DNA from: Amoebophrya sp. A120
Taxonomy: Eukaryota > Sar > Dinophyceae > Syndiniales > Amoebophryaceae
Direction of reading: 5' to 3'
Length of the DNA stretch: 64,000 bases
Assembly (NCBI GenBank): GCA_905178155.1
Contig: CAJINV010000010.1
Location: 885,092-949,091, forward strand
Shown: positions 56,501-64,000 of the stretch, piece after piece
Position numbering within the stretch: position 1 is the first letter of the stretch
How the letters are laid out: the number at the start of each line of letters is the position of its first letter
The notes under the pieces: generated by a model
Seen by the model: only the letters and a program-made list of their open reading frames with translations
What the model was told of the DNA's origin: nothing
Database searches by the model: none
Position numbers and translations under genes: made by a program

Positions 56501-59362
56501 GCCACCGGCTCGCCGGCCGCGAAACAGTTTCTGTACCCCGGCGTGGTGCAGCAGAGTAATTCGAACTCCGGAGCTGCTGGGGTAGCTGCAACGACTAATT
56601 TCACGGCTTTCACGACCAAGGAGCAGCGTCGCGGCTTCCAGGAGGGCCCAGTTCTCGGGTCCAATTTCTCCCTCAGTCCCTACCACAACAAAAACAAAAA
56701 AAGCAGCCGGATTCGCGGCAACAAGTACGAGTTGCGGGCCCGCGTCAGCTCGGGCGGGGGCTACAACTCCGCAAACATGTTGAATGCAGGAAGTGGTCTA
56801 GCGCAGAAGAGTCCGAGCGGGTCGCAGATTAGCAAGCAGTCGCTGCTGGCAGAAATGATGGAGAAGTCCGAAACCAACCCGCGGTCCGCTACGCGCGTCA
56901 TGGAATTGAATACAGCGCTTGGTGAGCAGCTCCACCAAGTGGCCATGCGGTTGGAAAATTCTGCCTCCGGTTTGCTCGTGCCCGAGAATTGCAACAGCGG
57001 CTATTTGGACATGAACAGTCGGGAGTTGAACAACACTTCTTCGCACCAACATGGCGAAGATCAGTTGCAGCTGCCGCGGGTGGACTCGTATCGAATGCAA
57101 AATTGTCTGGGTCTGAAAGGATGCGCATGCGAACTTGTGATGCATACTTAGATCACACAAAAATCTGTCATGCCTGGACAGCAAGAGGAGCTCTTTTTCC
57201 TGTCGCCGAAAGAAGGTGTTTGTCATGCGGTTGCGGATTAGGCATTGGGATTGGGAAACCGTCTCATAACCTGTGATGCGAGGTCTTGCATGCCACACCT
57301 TCTGTGTCAAGCAGATACAGCATCACAAACCTCAGCAATGTTCCAGACTCAGACATATTTGCAGTTGATAACTCGCCCAAAATCCACCACATCAAACCTT
57401 CCACCTCCAACACAAGTCCCCGAGCCGCAGATCATAAACCGCACTACGGCAGCGGGGGCGTAACTTCAACCCGGGCCTACACCGCAAGTAGTCTGCATGG
57501 TAACAGTCCTAAACACCCCACGAATTCATCCAGCAACCGGCTACCGCCGAAACCCACGCCAAACCAAGGAGTGATTCCAACCTGGAAAATTTTAAAAAAA
57601 TCGTCCAAATCCCCGACGGATGTTGACGCAGTGAACGGCAGTCCCACGACGAATCACCCCTACCACGGCGAGATGAAGTACAAATCGCAATATGTTGGAG
57701 CAGGAGCAGCAACGGGCAGCACGTCTCACTTGCCATTGCAAGGCCGGTCCCCGCAGGCGTTGCTCACTCTGCTGCAGCAAGCTGGCGGGAAGGGCGGTGA
57801 TGCTGAGGAAGAGGAACAATTGTACAGCTTGGACGACGTGGCTGATGGCGCAGCAGAGAAGAACAAATCTTGGACGCCCATCGTGGACTACGGAGGTGGG
57901 AGCAAAAATATGGAGCCGGGCGCTGCTAGTGCTATCGCTGGGAATATCAATTCTCGCAGTAGTCCGGACCACGGGGCTAACAAGGGGTCGCCGTCCACCT
58001 CTCCTTACATGTCGCCGCAGCACTCCACCAGCTCCAAGCACCAACTTATCACAAGGAAAAATCCCCCCTCCCCATATCGAAAGGAAGTTTCTGATGCTGG
58101 ATTTGCGTATACGAATCAGGTTTGTCTCGCAGTAGAGGACTGTAGGCTCCTGCCAAGCCTGAGTAGAGAGCTTTTGCCTAGGCGCTTAGCATGAGAAACG
58201 ACTATGCTGTAAGAGCAACAGCATCACAAACCGCCTGCATAATGCGGCAGAGCCTGGGGTGTTGTCTTCTTGCAAGACAGACGTGATGTGTGGTCTCAAA
58301 TCAGCAAGACAAATTTTCGGAAACATACCGTTTCGATATGGGGAGGGGGGACTTTTCCTCTCAATACAACTGCACAAGCAGCGACCCCGAGAGCGGCTTG
58401 GGTACAAGGAGCTGCAGGAACAGGTAGAAAATTCCACGTCCGGGTCGCCGAAAAACCTTTCCAGCGGCAAGAATATCAAATGCAAAAGTGTCTGGGTCTG
58501 GAAGATTCTGAGACTTGTCATGCACGGTTTGCATGAGCCATGATGTCTGTGATGCGTGCCCTAGCATCACAATCTCTTCCAGGGATCCTTGATGCCTATT
58601 CCGCATGACAAATGCCCTCTCCGCCTAGCAACAATTAGACTCCTTTTGCTGCTCATGCAACACAAATTTTTTAGACATCCAAATGCAGCATCACAGGTGG
58701 TTGCATTCTTCCAGACCCAGACATTTTTGCATTTGATAAAGAAGAAAAAGCTGCAACTTGACAGTTTGGATCGCGACATTTTGAACCTGGCCGCGGACTC
58801 CACTCCGCGAACGTTTCGTATTGCAGAGAAAAAAGTTAGCATAACACATTTGTATTGCAAAAACAAGTACATGGAAATTTTTGTCTTGCATACTAGCCAA
58901 AACAGGACGAGGACTCCTGCGCATGAGAACTTGTTTTCCTAGTTGCCTTTAGCATTACAAATGTCTTGTCCTCTCAGCTTTTTTCTGTGTTATGATTCGC
59001 GACAAGATTCTGCGTCGAACGGCCGCCCACCGTGTCGAGCGTGGTGCGGGGAACAGATACCTGGCCACAAGTCCGGGCGGGGGTGTGGAGCATACGGGGA
59101 GCCACAGCCACGGGGTTAATGCGGTCGAACAGCAAGTGCACTATTTGCCGCTCCGTGAAGAGATCAACTACGGGCAGCCCACCACGCACTTGGGTCAAGA
59201 CGATCCGGTCCAGGAGCAGCTGTACGCAAGAATCAAAAGTTCCAACAACCTGACGACCGGTGGTGGCGGTACTTCTTCCATGACCAATAGCAAACCTCGG
59301 AGCTACGGGGGTAAACCGAATTTGTCGGAGTTAATTCAAGAGCCGTTGTCAAGAAAATTTTG
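41558..59362 (+). CDS. tubulin-tyrosine-ligase-like protein, TTLL3/8 (glycylase)-like
   Basis: Adds amino acids to tubulin side chains, probably glycines on axonemal tubulin. There are 37 exons: 33 introns are IEs and three (42762, 51842, 52492) are GT-AG. The spliced frame is continuous to the stop at 59360. TTLL signatures in order: KVYVVIGDKLRQVRHVLDSW then GWVENRPTNPDDRLVFDLCW (exons 3-5), SQTVNHFRGSGQFDSKAG, LHEFYPPSYDL, KSPHLSRGRGLKVMT (52188 on), IVQKYLEKPFLVDY, CDLRLWVSALNW, HLTNRTIQETN, ELYGVDFSLDYELRPWLLEA with NVSPDL (to 53234). The last group holds the metal-binding Asp (53172), Glu (53211) and Asn (53217). Large Ser/Asn-rich and acidic insertions (45660-46000, 47740-51170) split the early core. 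A roughly 1000-residue low-complexity C-terminus follows. Closest fit is the glycylase branch, by the NHF and FYP motifs; substrate specificity is inference. Confidence 0.9.
41623..41928. mobile_element. introner element IE34, family C
   Basis: TSD AACAG/AAAGG, two mismatches. The right copy keeps frame (DEDELKGNGDEALDEED). Confidence 0.82.
41975..42284. mobile_element. introner element IE35, family B
   Basis: TSD GGAAG/GGGAG. Confidence 0.87.
42435..42701. mobile_element. introner element IE36, family A
   Basis: TSD CGGCA on both sides; excision rebuilds the TTLL motif DKLRQVRHVLDSWGW. Confidence 0.92.
42762..42908 (+). other. GT-AG intron of the TTLL gene
   Basis: GTATCATTGG to TTATTCTCAG, 147 bp. 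No TIR or TSD. Splicing gives RPTNPDDRLVFDLCW. Confidence 0.9.
42945..43883. mobile_element. introner element IE37, family F, enlarged by a minisatellite
   Basis: Family F has TIRs like CACAGAAAAAAGCTGG. TSD CCGGG/CCGGC. At 939 bp it is by far the longest uninterrupted IE here; IE66 of the same family is 176 bp. Excision joins DLCWAG to RALRVDGMF. Confidence 0.83.
42999..43510. repeat. degenerate GAGAGGTGG-type minisatellite
   Basis: Units around AGAGGTGGCC / GAGAGGTC repeat on the left (42999-43240). The complementary CCTCTCGCGC(CA)C units repeat on the right (43255-43510), so the array is itself an inverted repeat. It lies wholly inside IE37. Confidence 0.8.
44032..44541. mobile_element. 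introner element IE38, family B, long
   Basis: TSD GAGTT/TAGTT. 510 bp against about 320 for the family, with unrelated AT-rich sequence near 44100-44215, so it may hold a nested insertion. The left TSD copy must be kept: the right copy would give TAG. The result is LHEFYPPSYDL. Confidence 0.82.
44591..44864. mobile_element. introner element IE39, family A
   Basis: TSD GGAGC/GGAGG. Confidence 0.87.
44908..45057. mobile_element. introner element IE40, family H
   Basis: TSD TATCG/TGTCG; 150 bp, the shortest IE in the window. Confidence 0.86.
45076..45428. mobile_element. introner element IE41, family B
   Basis: Flanks CACGC/CGCGA match poorly; using the right copy keeps frame (RHAKACKRVMRRL). 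The exon before it is only 18 bases. Confidence 0.78.
46009..46299. mobile_element. introner element IE42, family C
   Basis: TSD AGTGC on both sides; joins RAVQ to GIEACLHEY. Confidence 0.9.
46470..46691. mobile_element. introner element IE43, family G
   Basis: TSD CCACT/CCACC; TIR ACAATGCACAGCTCCCCC pairs with the right end. Confidence 0.87.
46724..46876. mobile_element. introner element IE44, family H
   Basis: TSD GCTGG on both sides; 153 bp. Confidence 0.88.
47017..47313. mobile_element. introner element IE45, family C
   Basis: TSD CCAGC on both sides; right end is GGATG instead of GGATA. Confidence 0.9.
47529..47737. mobile_element. introner element IE46, single-member family J
   Basis: TSD CTCGC/GTCGC. 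Ends TATGCAATACAAATTTC / GAAATTTGCTGTGGATA pair only partly. Frame is restored (FGNSPNGKGQASEAN). Confidence 0.75.
47889..48149. mobile_element. introner element IE47, family A
   Basis: TSD TGCAA on both sides; right end CCATA. Confidence 0.9.
48331..48587. mobile_element. introner element IE48, family A
   Basis: TSD CACAA on both sides; interior resembles IE17 and IE22. Confidence 0.9.
48929..49189. mobile_element. introner element IE49, family A, inverted copy of the IE5 type
   Basis: TSD TCCGG on both sides. The interior (for example CATGATGAGGCCACAAG) is the reverse complement of IE5 and IE11. Confidence 0.91.
49324..49593. mobile_element. introner element IE50, family A
   Basis: TSD GCAAG on both sides; joins ASAR to TVQPVVFQQLQKHEQK. 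Confidence 0.9.
49666..49930. mobile_element. introner element IE51, family A
   Basis: TSD ACAAA/CCAAA; interior close to IE50. Confidence 0.88.
50322..50575. mobile_element. introner element IE52, family E
   Basis: TSD GAGCA on both sides; TIR TATCGCAAGAAAAAACTGTG is the clearest family E end in the window. Confidence 0.9.
50635..50890. mobile_element. introner element IE53, family A, inverted copy of the IE19 type
   Basis: TSD GACGA on both sides. Contains TCTCATGCGGATTGCCTATG, the complement of the matching stretch in IE19. Confidence 0.91.
51172..51493. mobile_element. introner element IE54, family B
   Basis: TSD GAAAT on both sides. Confidence 0.9.
51842..52003 (+). other. GT-AG intron of the TTLL gene
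   Basis: GTAGTACAAG to TTCCACACAG, 162 bp, no TIRs; joins SQDAK to LAKTPEERRRA. Confidence 0.85.
52242..52455. mobile_element. introner element IE55, family E
   Basis: TSD TTGCA on both sides, within the TTLL core just after SRGRGLKVMT. Confidence 0.9.
52492..52630 (+). other. GT-AG intron of the TTLL gene
   Basis: GTACTTTTTT to AACATTCAG, 139 bp; joins PMLEEA to YSRSALNQRWFCIVQKY. Confidence 0.85.
53320..53534. mobile_element. introner element IE56, family E
   Basis: TSD AAAAT on both sides; right end CATG, as in IE23. Confidence 0.87.
53634..53803. mobile_element. introner element IE57, family H
   Basis: TSD CCGAA on both sides; joins CLPPN to IARQKVCCND. Confidence 0.9.
54280..54542. 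mobile_element. introner element IE58, family A
   Basis: TSD GCCTC on both sides; sister copy of IE2. Confidence 0.9.
54955..55213. mobile_element. introner element IE59, family A
   Basis: TSD GCCGA/ACCGA; interior close to IE13. Confidence 0.88.
55260..55451. mobile_element. introner element IE60, family H-like
   Basis: TSD ACAAT/ACAAG. TIR is divergent (GCAATAACTTATATCGCAC / GTGCGATACATAGTTTTTGC). Frame restored (FLNKQQDQSLSP). Confidence 0.78.
55662..55940. mobile_element. introner element IE61, family C
   Basis: TSD GTCTC/GTCGC; 279 bp. Confidence 0.88.
56005..56315. mobile_element. introner element IE62, family D
   Basis: TSD CCTCG on both sides; longest clean TIR of the family (GGAAGCGTCAGGATTGAAAT). 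Confidence 0.91.
57089..57370. mobile_element. introner element IE63, family A
   Basis: TSD ACTCG on both sides; joins RVDS to PKIHHIKPS. Confidence 0.89.
58047..58366. mobile_element. introner element IE64, family B
   Basis: TSD CAACT on both sides; right end CAATA. Confidence 0.9.
58474..58738. mobile_element. introner element IE65, family A
   Basis: TSD AAGAA on both sides; joins LSSGK to KKKLQLDSLD. Confidence 0.9.
58819..58994. mobile_element. introner element IE66, family F
   Basis: TSD TTTCG/ATTCG; TIR GCAGAGAAAAAAGTTAGC pairs with the right end. Compact relative of IE37. Confidence 0.85.
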
Positions 59363-61286
59363 AAGAGACATAGTAGTTGCAGACCACCGCGACAAAAATT
59401 CACTACGTACTAGTTTTCTGATGTACATCAATTCAGGATCTGGCGGAACTCTTGTAGTCAAAGTCATGCTACTTGTCTGCGTGATTTCATGGCGCACTTC
59501 TGGTTTCAGATTTTTACTACAGGTGAAGCATCCGATTTCATGCGTGTCGTCAAAATCGTCATCTAGATATGGAAATCAGTTTTTTGAAATAACATCAAGA
59601 CCAACCATGTAGTCGGCAGTCAGGACAGACTGCGACAAGAAATCTCAATGCTTTTTAGTTATTCTACTACCATTAAATCGAGCGAAGAGTGGTCCTCGTT
59701 AAGAGAACGGGCCACGGCGGGCGCGCGCCCGCTCATGTGACCTTTTTGTTTTTACCTATCACCTTAATTTACGTTATTACATGATCAGAAATTATACTCA
59801 ATGTCACCGGTATTTGTATGATTTTCGTTTTTCCTTTTCTTTTTCATCCTTGGATCAGTATTTTCGTCAGAGAACTACAATCTAGATGCAATTTTAGGTA
59901 GAATACTCCATATTCATGTACATTACTAGACCATTGCTGTTATTTCACATTGATTTATAATTCGAGTTTATGCGAAAATAAATTTGGAAGTTCTACTGGA
60001 GAATTTGGTACGAAGAATCAAACGAGATTTAGGTTATTTTAGAGTTCACGATCACGACCTACACCTACTTGGGTCGGCGTCGGCAGTACAGGTTGGTAGT
60101 TCTCTCTGTTTCAGTTTTTAGCATAGTTGGTCTTTCCTCTTTCTGATTCTGGTTCAACTTCAAAGTGATTTCGTCTGTATAATTTGACATTTACAGCCTT
60201 TTCTGAGGAGGCGATCGAAACGAAACAAGAAGCACGCAGCACGATGATAATTTTTGACGAGTTTCCTCTTCAAGCCCATGGTAGGTTTTCATTCAGCATT
60301 TCGTCCACCCTTCGTGAAATAGCTTTTGCGATGAAAATGTTGTCCACTTCTTCCCACGAGGTACTCAAGTCAGTCCTGGCTGCGAGGGACGAAATTCTAC
60401 CTACGTAAAGTACCAACGAGAGAACTGATCTTGTCTACGTGACAATCAGTTTCTCCTCCTTTCCCTTGCCAGTTTTGATGTTGTCCTGCGGATCATTGAT
60501 ATTTATTCTGTTTCTCCGTTGTACATAGCATCTTGAGCAGTAGTTTCAACATTCATGATTTTTACCTGTCGTGACAACAACTGCTGGTGTGCGACACTTG
60601 GAAGCTGAAGGTACATGTGTTTTCGTGAGTCGTAGAGAAACATTTTCTCCTCTCGTAGATGCTTTGTTCCAGGGCTGTTCGAAGATGTGTCCGGTAGAAA
60701 AGAACCTCGCGACTTTGTTGATCTTGAGGTGGAAATAAAGAGTGCAACAGCTCCACCCCAGGACCAAAAATGATCTAAATGATAATGATCTTGTTCTCTC
60801 CTCGTCGTCCCGTGCAAGACAAAGACTACTGAAAGGAGATCACTGCAGTTCTTGAGAACTAATCGAGACAAGTGAAAGAAGTTCCATAGAAGTGCTCCTC
60901 GAGACCACCGACAGCAGATCCGAAATCTTCAATGCGTTCACTCAAGAGAATCTTCCGCAAAGGGAATTCTTTTTGTTCCCTGTAGGTACGAAAAAAAGAT
61001 CACAAAGGGATCATGACGTACAGATCTGCTCTCTTCTTCATGACGTACCTCGTTGTTCTGGTGCTCTCTTCATCAATGACAGTAGTGCATTAATTATAAT
61101 TTCTGACCACAGAGACGACGACCGAGGGGTAGAAATGATTTTTCGCTTAGGAGATGACGAACCACTGCTGCATATTAGGTTCGAAGTAAATTTGATGAAC
61201 TTTGCATAATTCCAGTACCGTACACTACAACAAGAGCTTCCCCTTGAAAACAGAAATTCCCTTGAACGTACAGAATCTACTCCACC
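59363..61286. other. 1.9-kb intergenic stretch, no gene seen
   Basis: Mostly AT-rich; short frames on both strands without recognisable domains. No IE or RNA gene identified. Confidence 0.5.
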
Positions 61287-64000
61287 ATGGACATTTTTTC
61301 GAAATTTGCCACGAAAAAGCGGCCGTCGCCATCGGCGGCTGTTGCTCCTGCCTTGGAGAAAGTAGAACCAGTCACGCAAGGAGAAAGCACTTCTTCTATT
61401 GGTGATGCGCAAGACCTTCAGAAGAAGGGAAAGGACAAATCCCTATCATGCGAAGGAGCTCCGAGAGAAGGAGAACCAGAAGCAGACCCTGCACCTCCAG
61501 AAGACGGCGCTTTGCAGACAATACCAGCAGCGGTAGTTCCTTCATCTGAGCCCCCTGCGAAAAAGAGGAAGAAGAAAAAATCATCAAAGCTTAGTGCGAA
61601 CAAAACCTCCGCCTGCCCCTCCTCGGAGAGCAAAAATGAACAAGCTGCCGGGGACCACGGAGTAGACCAGCCGAAAGATGATGAATCAACAGCTGGTGTT
61701 GACCACCGCGAGGCAACTATATTACAGCCAGAGGCACAAAGACAAACCCCACATCAACCCCCGGCACAGCAGCAGCAGCCGTACACCTCCGCGACCCACA
61801 TCATGCCGAAGATGCCCTCGCTTTCTGCCACGGTGGAGTGGGAGCAGTTTGATATCGAGGCCAAGTCCAGCGCCGTGAACTGTGTCCACGAGATGGTGAA
61901 GCCGAAGGGGTACGAGTCCCCGGCCCTGACAAAGGATTTCAAGCCCGCCAAGCAGTACCCCTACACGTTGGACACCTTCCAGCGTCGCGCCATCGACTGT
62001 CTGGAGAAGCGGGAGACGGTTCTCGTCTCTGCCCACACTTCCGCGGGGAAAACCACCGTGGCAGAGTACGCGATTGCCATGGCGTGCCGGGATAACCAGC
62101 GGATCATCTACACGAGTCCAATCAAGGCGCTGTCGAACCAAAAATACCGGGACTTGTGCGACGAATTTGAGGACGTGGGGCTGATGACGGGCGACGTGAC
62201 GATCAAGCCAAATGCGAGCATTATGATCATGACCACCGAGATTCTTCGGTCCATGCTCTACCGCGGGTCCGAACTCTGCCGCGAAATGGCCTGGGTGGTG
62301 TTTGACGAGGTACTTTTTCTAGTTTTGTCGGGTTTTGTTTGAAGTTGTATATGTATTTCTGGATCAACATTTTTCGTGAAGCAGATGTAAGAAAATTTCT
62401 CCTCTGTGCATACTTACGCATGTAGCGAGTCTGTCACAACCCTATCCTCTGCCGTAGTTTCATCATCTTCCGCGTATACTTTGACTGACAGCACTGTCAA
62501 CAACTGCCATTTCTTTGCAAGAATCTGCAAATAGAACCTCCACAAACGGGAAAATAGATTTAAAAAAAACTGCTTCCTCCGTTACTGCACTTACATATAT
62601 ACGGGATTGATAAAATCTACCAGGTCCACTACATGAAAGACCGGGAGCGAGGCGTCGTGTGGGAAGAGACTATGATCCTCCTCCCCGACACTATTCGCAT
62701 GGTTTTTCTCTCCGCGACCATTCCAAACGCGAACGAGTTTGCCGAATGGATTTGCCGGATCAAGCATCAGCCGTGTCACTTGATTTACACCGACTACCGA
62801 CCGGTGCCGTTGCAGCATTATCTGTTCCCGTCTGGGTCCGACCAGGTGTATTTGGTTTTGGACGAATTGGGAAATTTCCGGGAGGAAAACTACCAGAAGG
62901 CTATTTTGACCATGCAATCGGTATCAAATGCAAATATGTCATCTGGGTCTGGAAGTACGTTGGAAGACTTGTCATGCCGGTTTTATTCCAGGTCGCGTGA
63001 GGTCTGTCATACATGACCCAGCATGACAGATTCTCCCCGACCTCTATCATGCCTCGTCTGGATGAGAAACTTCCTCTCAGCTTGTGTCCAAATTGGGCAG
63101 CTTTTGGGAATCATGCAACACAGACTTTTGCACTATCCAGTATTGGCATGACAAGTTGCAACATTCTTCCAGACCCAGACCACATATTTGCAATGCATAA
63201 TCCGCCACAGAAAACCAAATCACGGATGACAAGCGGAAGTACGCGAGAAGGAAACAAGATTCCGGGCTCGCGACCGATTTGGAGAAGGTATAATGCGGTG
63301 TACCTGTTAATTTTGTGTTGCTATTCGGCATCAGGATCAGCATGAAATACAGCATGAGAAAAAATGTTTGTCATGCAGCGCTGGATGCATACTAGGGTAT
63401 AAAAATGATACTCCATATCAAATTCACATCAAACTACAGGTGATCGGCATGTGTATGACAAAGAACCACCTTCCCTGTATTGTCTTCAGCTTCGCCATAT
63501 GGATTGCAAAAATGTCTGGGTCTGGAAGATTGCAACTTGTCATGCTAATTCCGAATAATGCAAAAATCTGTGTTGCATGAGTGCCAAAAGCTGTCCACTT
63601 TCGACCAAGTTGGGAGGCAGTTTCTCATGCAGGATAGGCATGATAGAACTCTGACAGAATCTGTGATGCTATGTCCTACATACCAGACCACTCATGGGTG
63701 ATGGAAATCCTGCATGACAAGTCTGGCACTCTTCCAGCCCCAGACATTTTTACATTTGATACGCCAAGAAGCAGGTCGAGAAAAACGCGACGAGTTTGAA
63801 AAACCTGGATCTCACGACCACGCAGGAGAAGCTGCTGATCAAGGAGGTTTATGCATTGCAAAAGTATCGTACTCGTACAGATCGCATGACAAATTTGCTC
63901 AGCATGAGAAATACGAATTTGTCATGCTGTTTTACCCTGAGAGGAAGATCTGTCATGCATAAGTGCGCATAGTGTTAGTACGAGTGCGATGCACTTTTGC
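61287..64000 (+). CDS. MTR4: Mtr4-type exosome RNA helicase, 3' part beyond the window
   Basis: Superfamily 2 helicase that feeds RNA to the nuclear exosome (TRAMP-type complexes). Exons 61287-62309, 62624-62921, 63200-63287, 63440-63497, 63762-63849; the gene runs off the window. After a Lys/Ser/Pro-rich N-terminal extension ([13 protein letters not shown] could be a nuclear signal), the core shows [20 protein letters not shown], motif [16 protein letters not shown] (about 62027-62070), [42 protein letters not shown], the DEVH box split after DE by a GT-AG intron, then [48 protein letters not shown] and [15 protein letters not shown]. These match Mtr4 rather than Ski2 or Brr2, as far as memory allows. 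Two introns are GT-AG and three are IEs, the last cut by the window end. Confidence 0.93.
62310..62623 (+). other. GT-AG intron of the Mtr4 gene
   Basis: GTACTTTTTC to AATCTACCAG, 314 bp. It splits the DEVH box, giving VFDE|VHYMKD on splicing. Confidence 0.92.
62922..63199. mobile_element. introner element IE67, family A
   Basis: TSD ATCGG/ATCCG; left TIR has a 3-base insertion (TGTCATCTGGGTCTGG). Confidence 0.87.
63288..63439 (+). other. GT-AG intron of the Mtr4 gene
   Basis: GTATAATGCG to AAACTACAG, 152 bp; joins TDLEK to [18 protein letters not shown]. Confidence 0.85.
63498..63761. mobile_element. introner element IE68, family A
   Basis: TSD CGCCA on both sides; excision rebuilds the Mtr4 motif FSFAKKQVE. 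Confidence 0.92.
63850..64000. mobile_element. introner element IE69, family H, cut by window end
   Basis: Left flank AGGTT, then TATGCATTGCAAAAGTATCG; the sequence ends inside the right TIR (GTGCGATGCACTTTTGC), so only a few bases are missing. Confidence 0.85.

Overview
The window reads as nuclear DNA of a dinoflagellate-type protist, most like the parasitic Syndiniales (Amoebophrya). Reasons: spliceosomal introns, eukaryotic gene families, every recognisable gene on the + strand, and a very high density of introner elements (IEs). These are short non-coding elements with terminal inverted repeats (TIRs), mostly flanked by 5-bp target-site duplications (TSDs). Removing an element plus one TSD copy restores the reading frame. 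Published Amoebophrya genomes are known for introner elements and non-canonical introns; assigning this window to that group is inference.

Layout: 1-1323, GC-rich palindromes and apparently empty sequence. 1324-1837, a small secreted-type protein interrupted by a run of 22 C. 3686-11310, an ankyrin-repeat protein with 13 IEs and one canonical intron flanked by a 61-bp direct repeat. 12145-15192, an unrecognised protein with 3 IEs. 15776-about 19203, mitochondrial-type ribosomal protein uS12 cut into tiny exons by 8 IEs. 19297-20363, an unrecognised coding tail with 3 IEs. 21445-22460, a small protein with a hydrophobic N-terminus. 22461-23316, GC-rich hairpins. 23317-39158, a protein-kinase-like gene. 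One IE of this gene is split by a complete 11.9-kb Ty1/copia-order LTR retrotransposon (24091-35999) with apparently identical 465-bp LTRs, intact gag and pol, and a GGGTTTC -1 slip site directly before the gag stop. 41558-59362, a tubulin-tyrosine-ligase-like (TTLL3/8-like glycylase) gene in 37 exons with 33 IEs and 3 GT-AG introns. 61287-end, the start of an Mtr4-type RNA helicase.

I count 69 IEs in at least ten TIR families, called A to J here. They are listed individually; exons are the intervals between them, and one of the two TSD copies is lost at each junction. Some subfamilies occur in both orientations inside + strand genes and still restore frame. Ordinary GT-AG introns coexist in the same genes. 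All family assignments, alignments and counts were made by eye, without database searches or transcript data.
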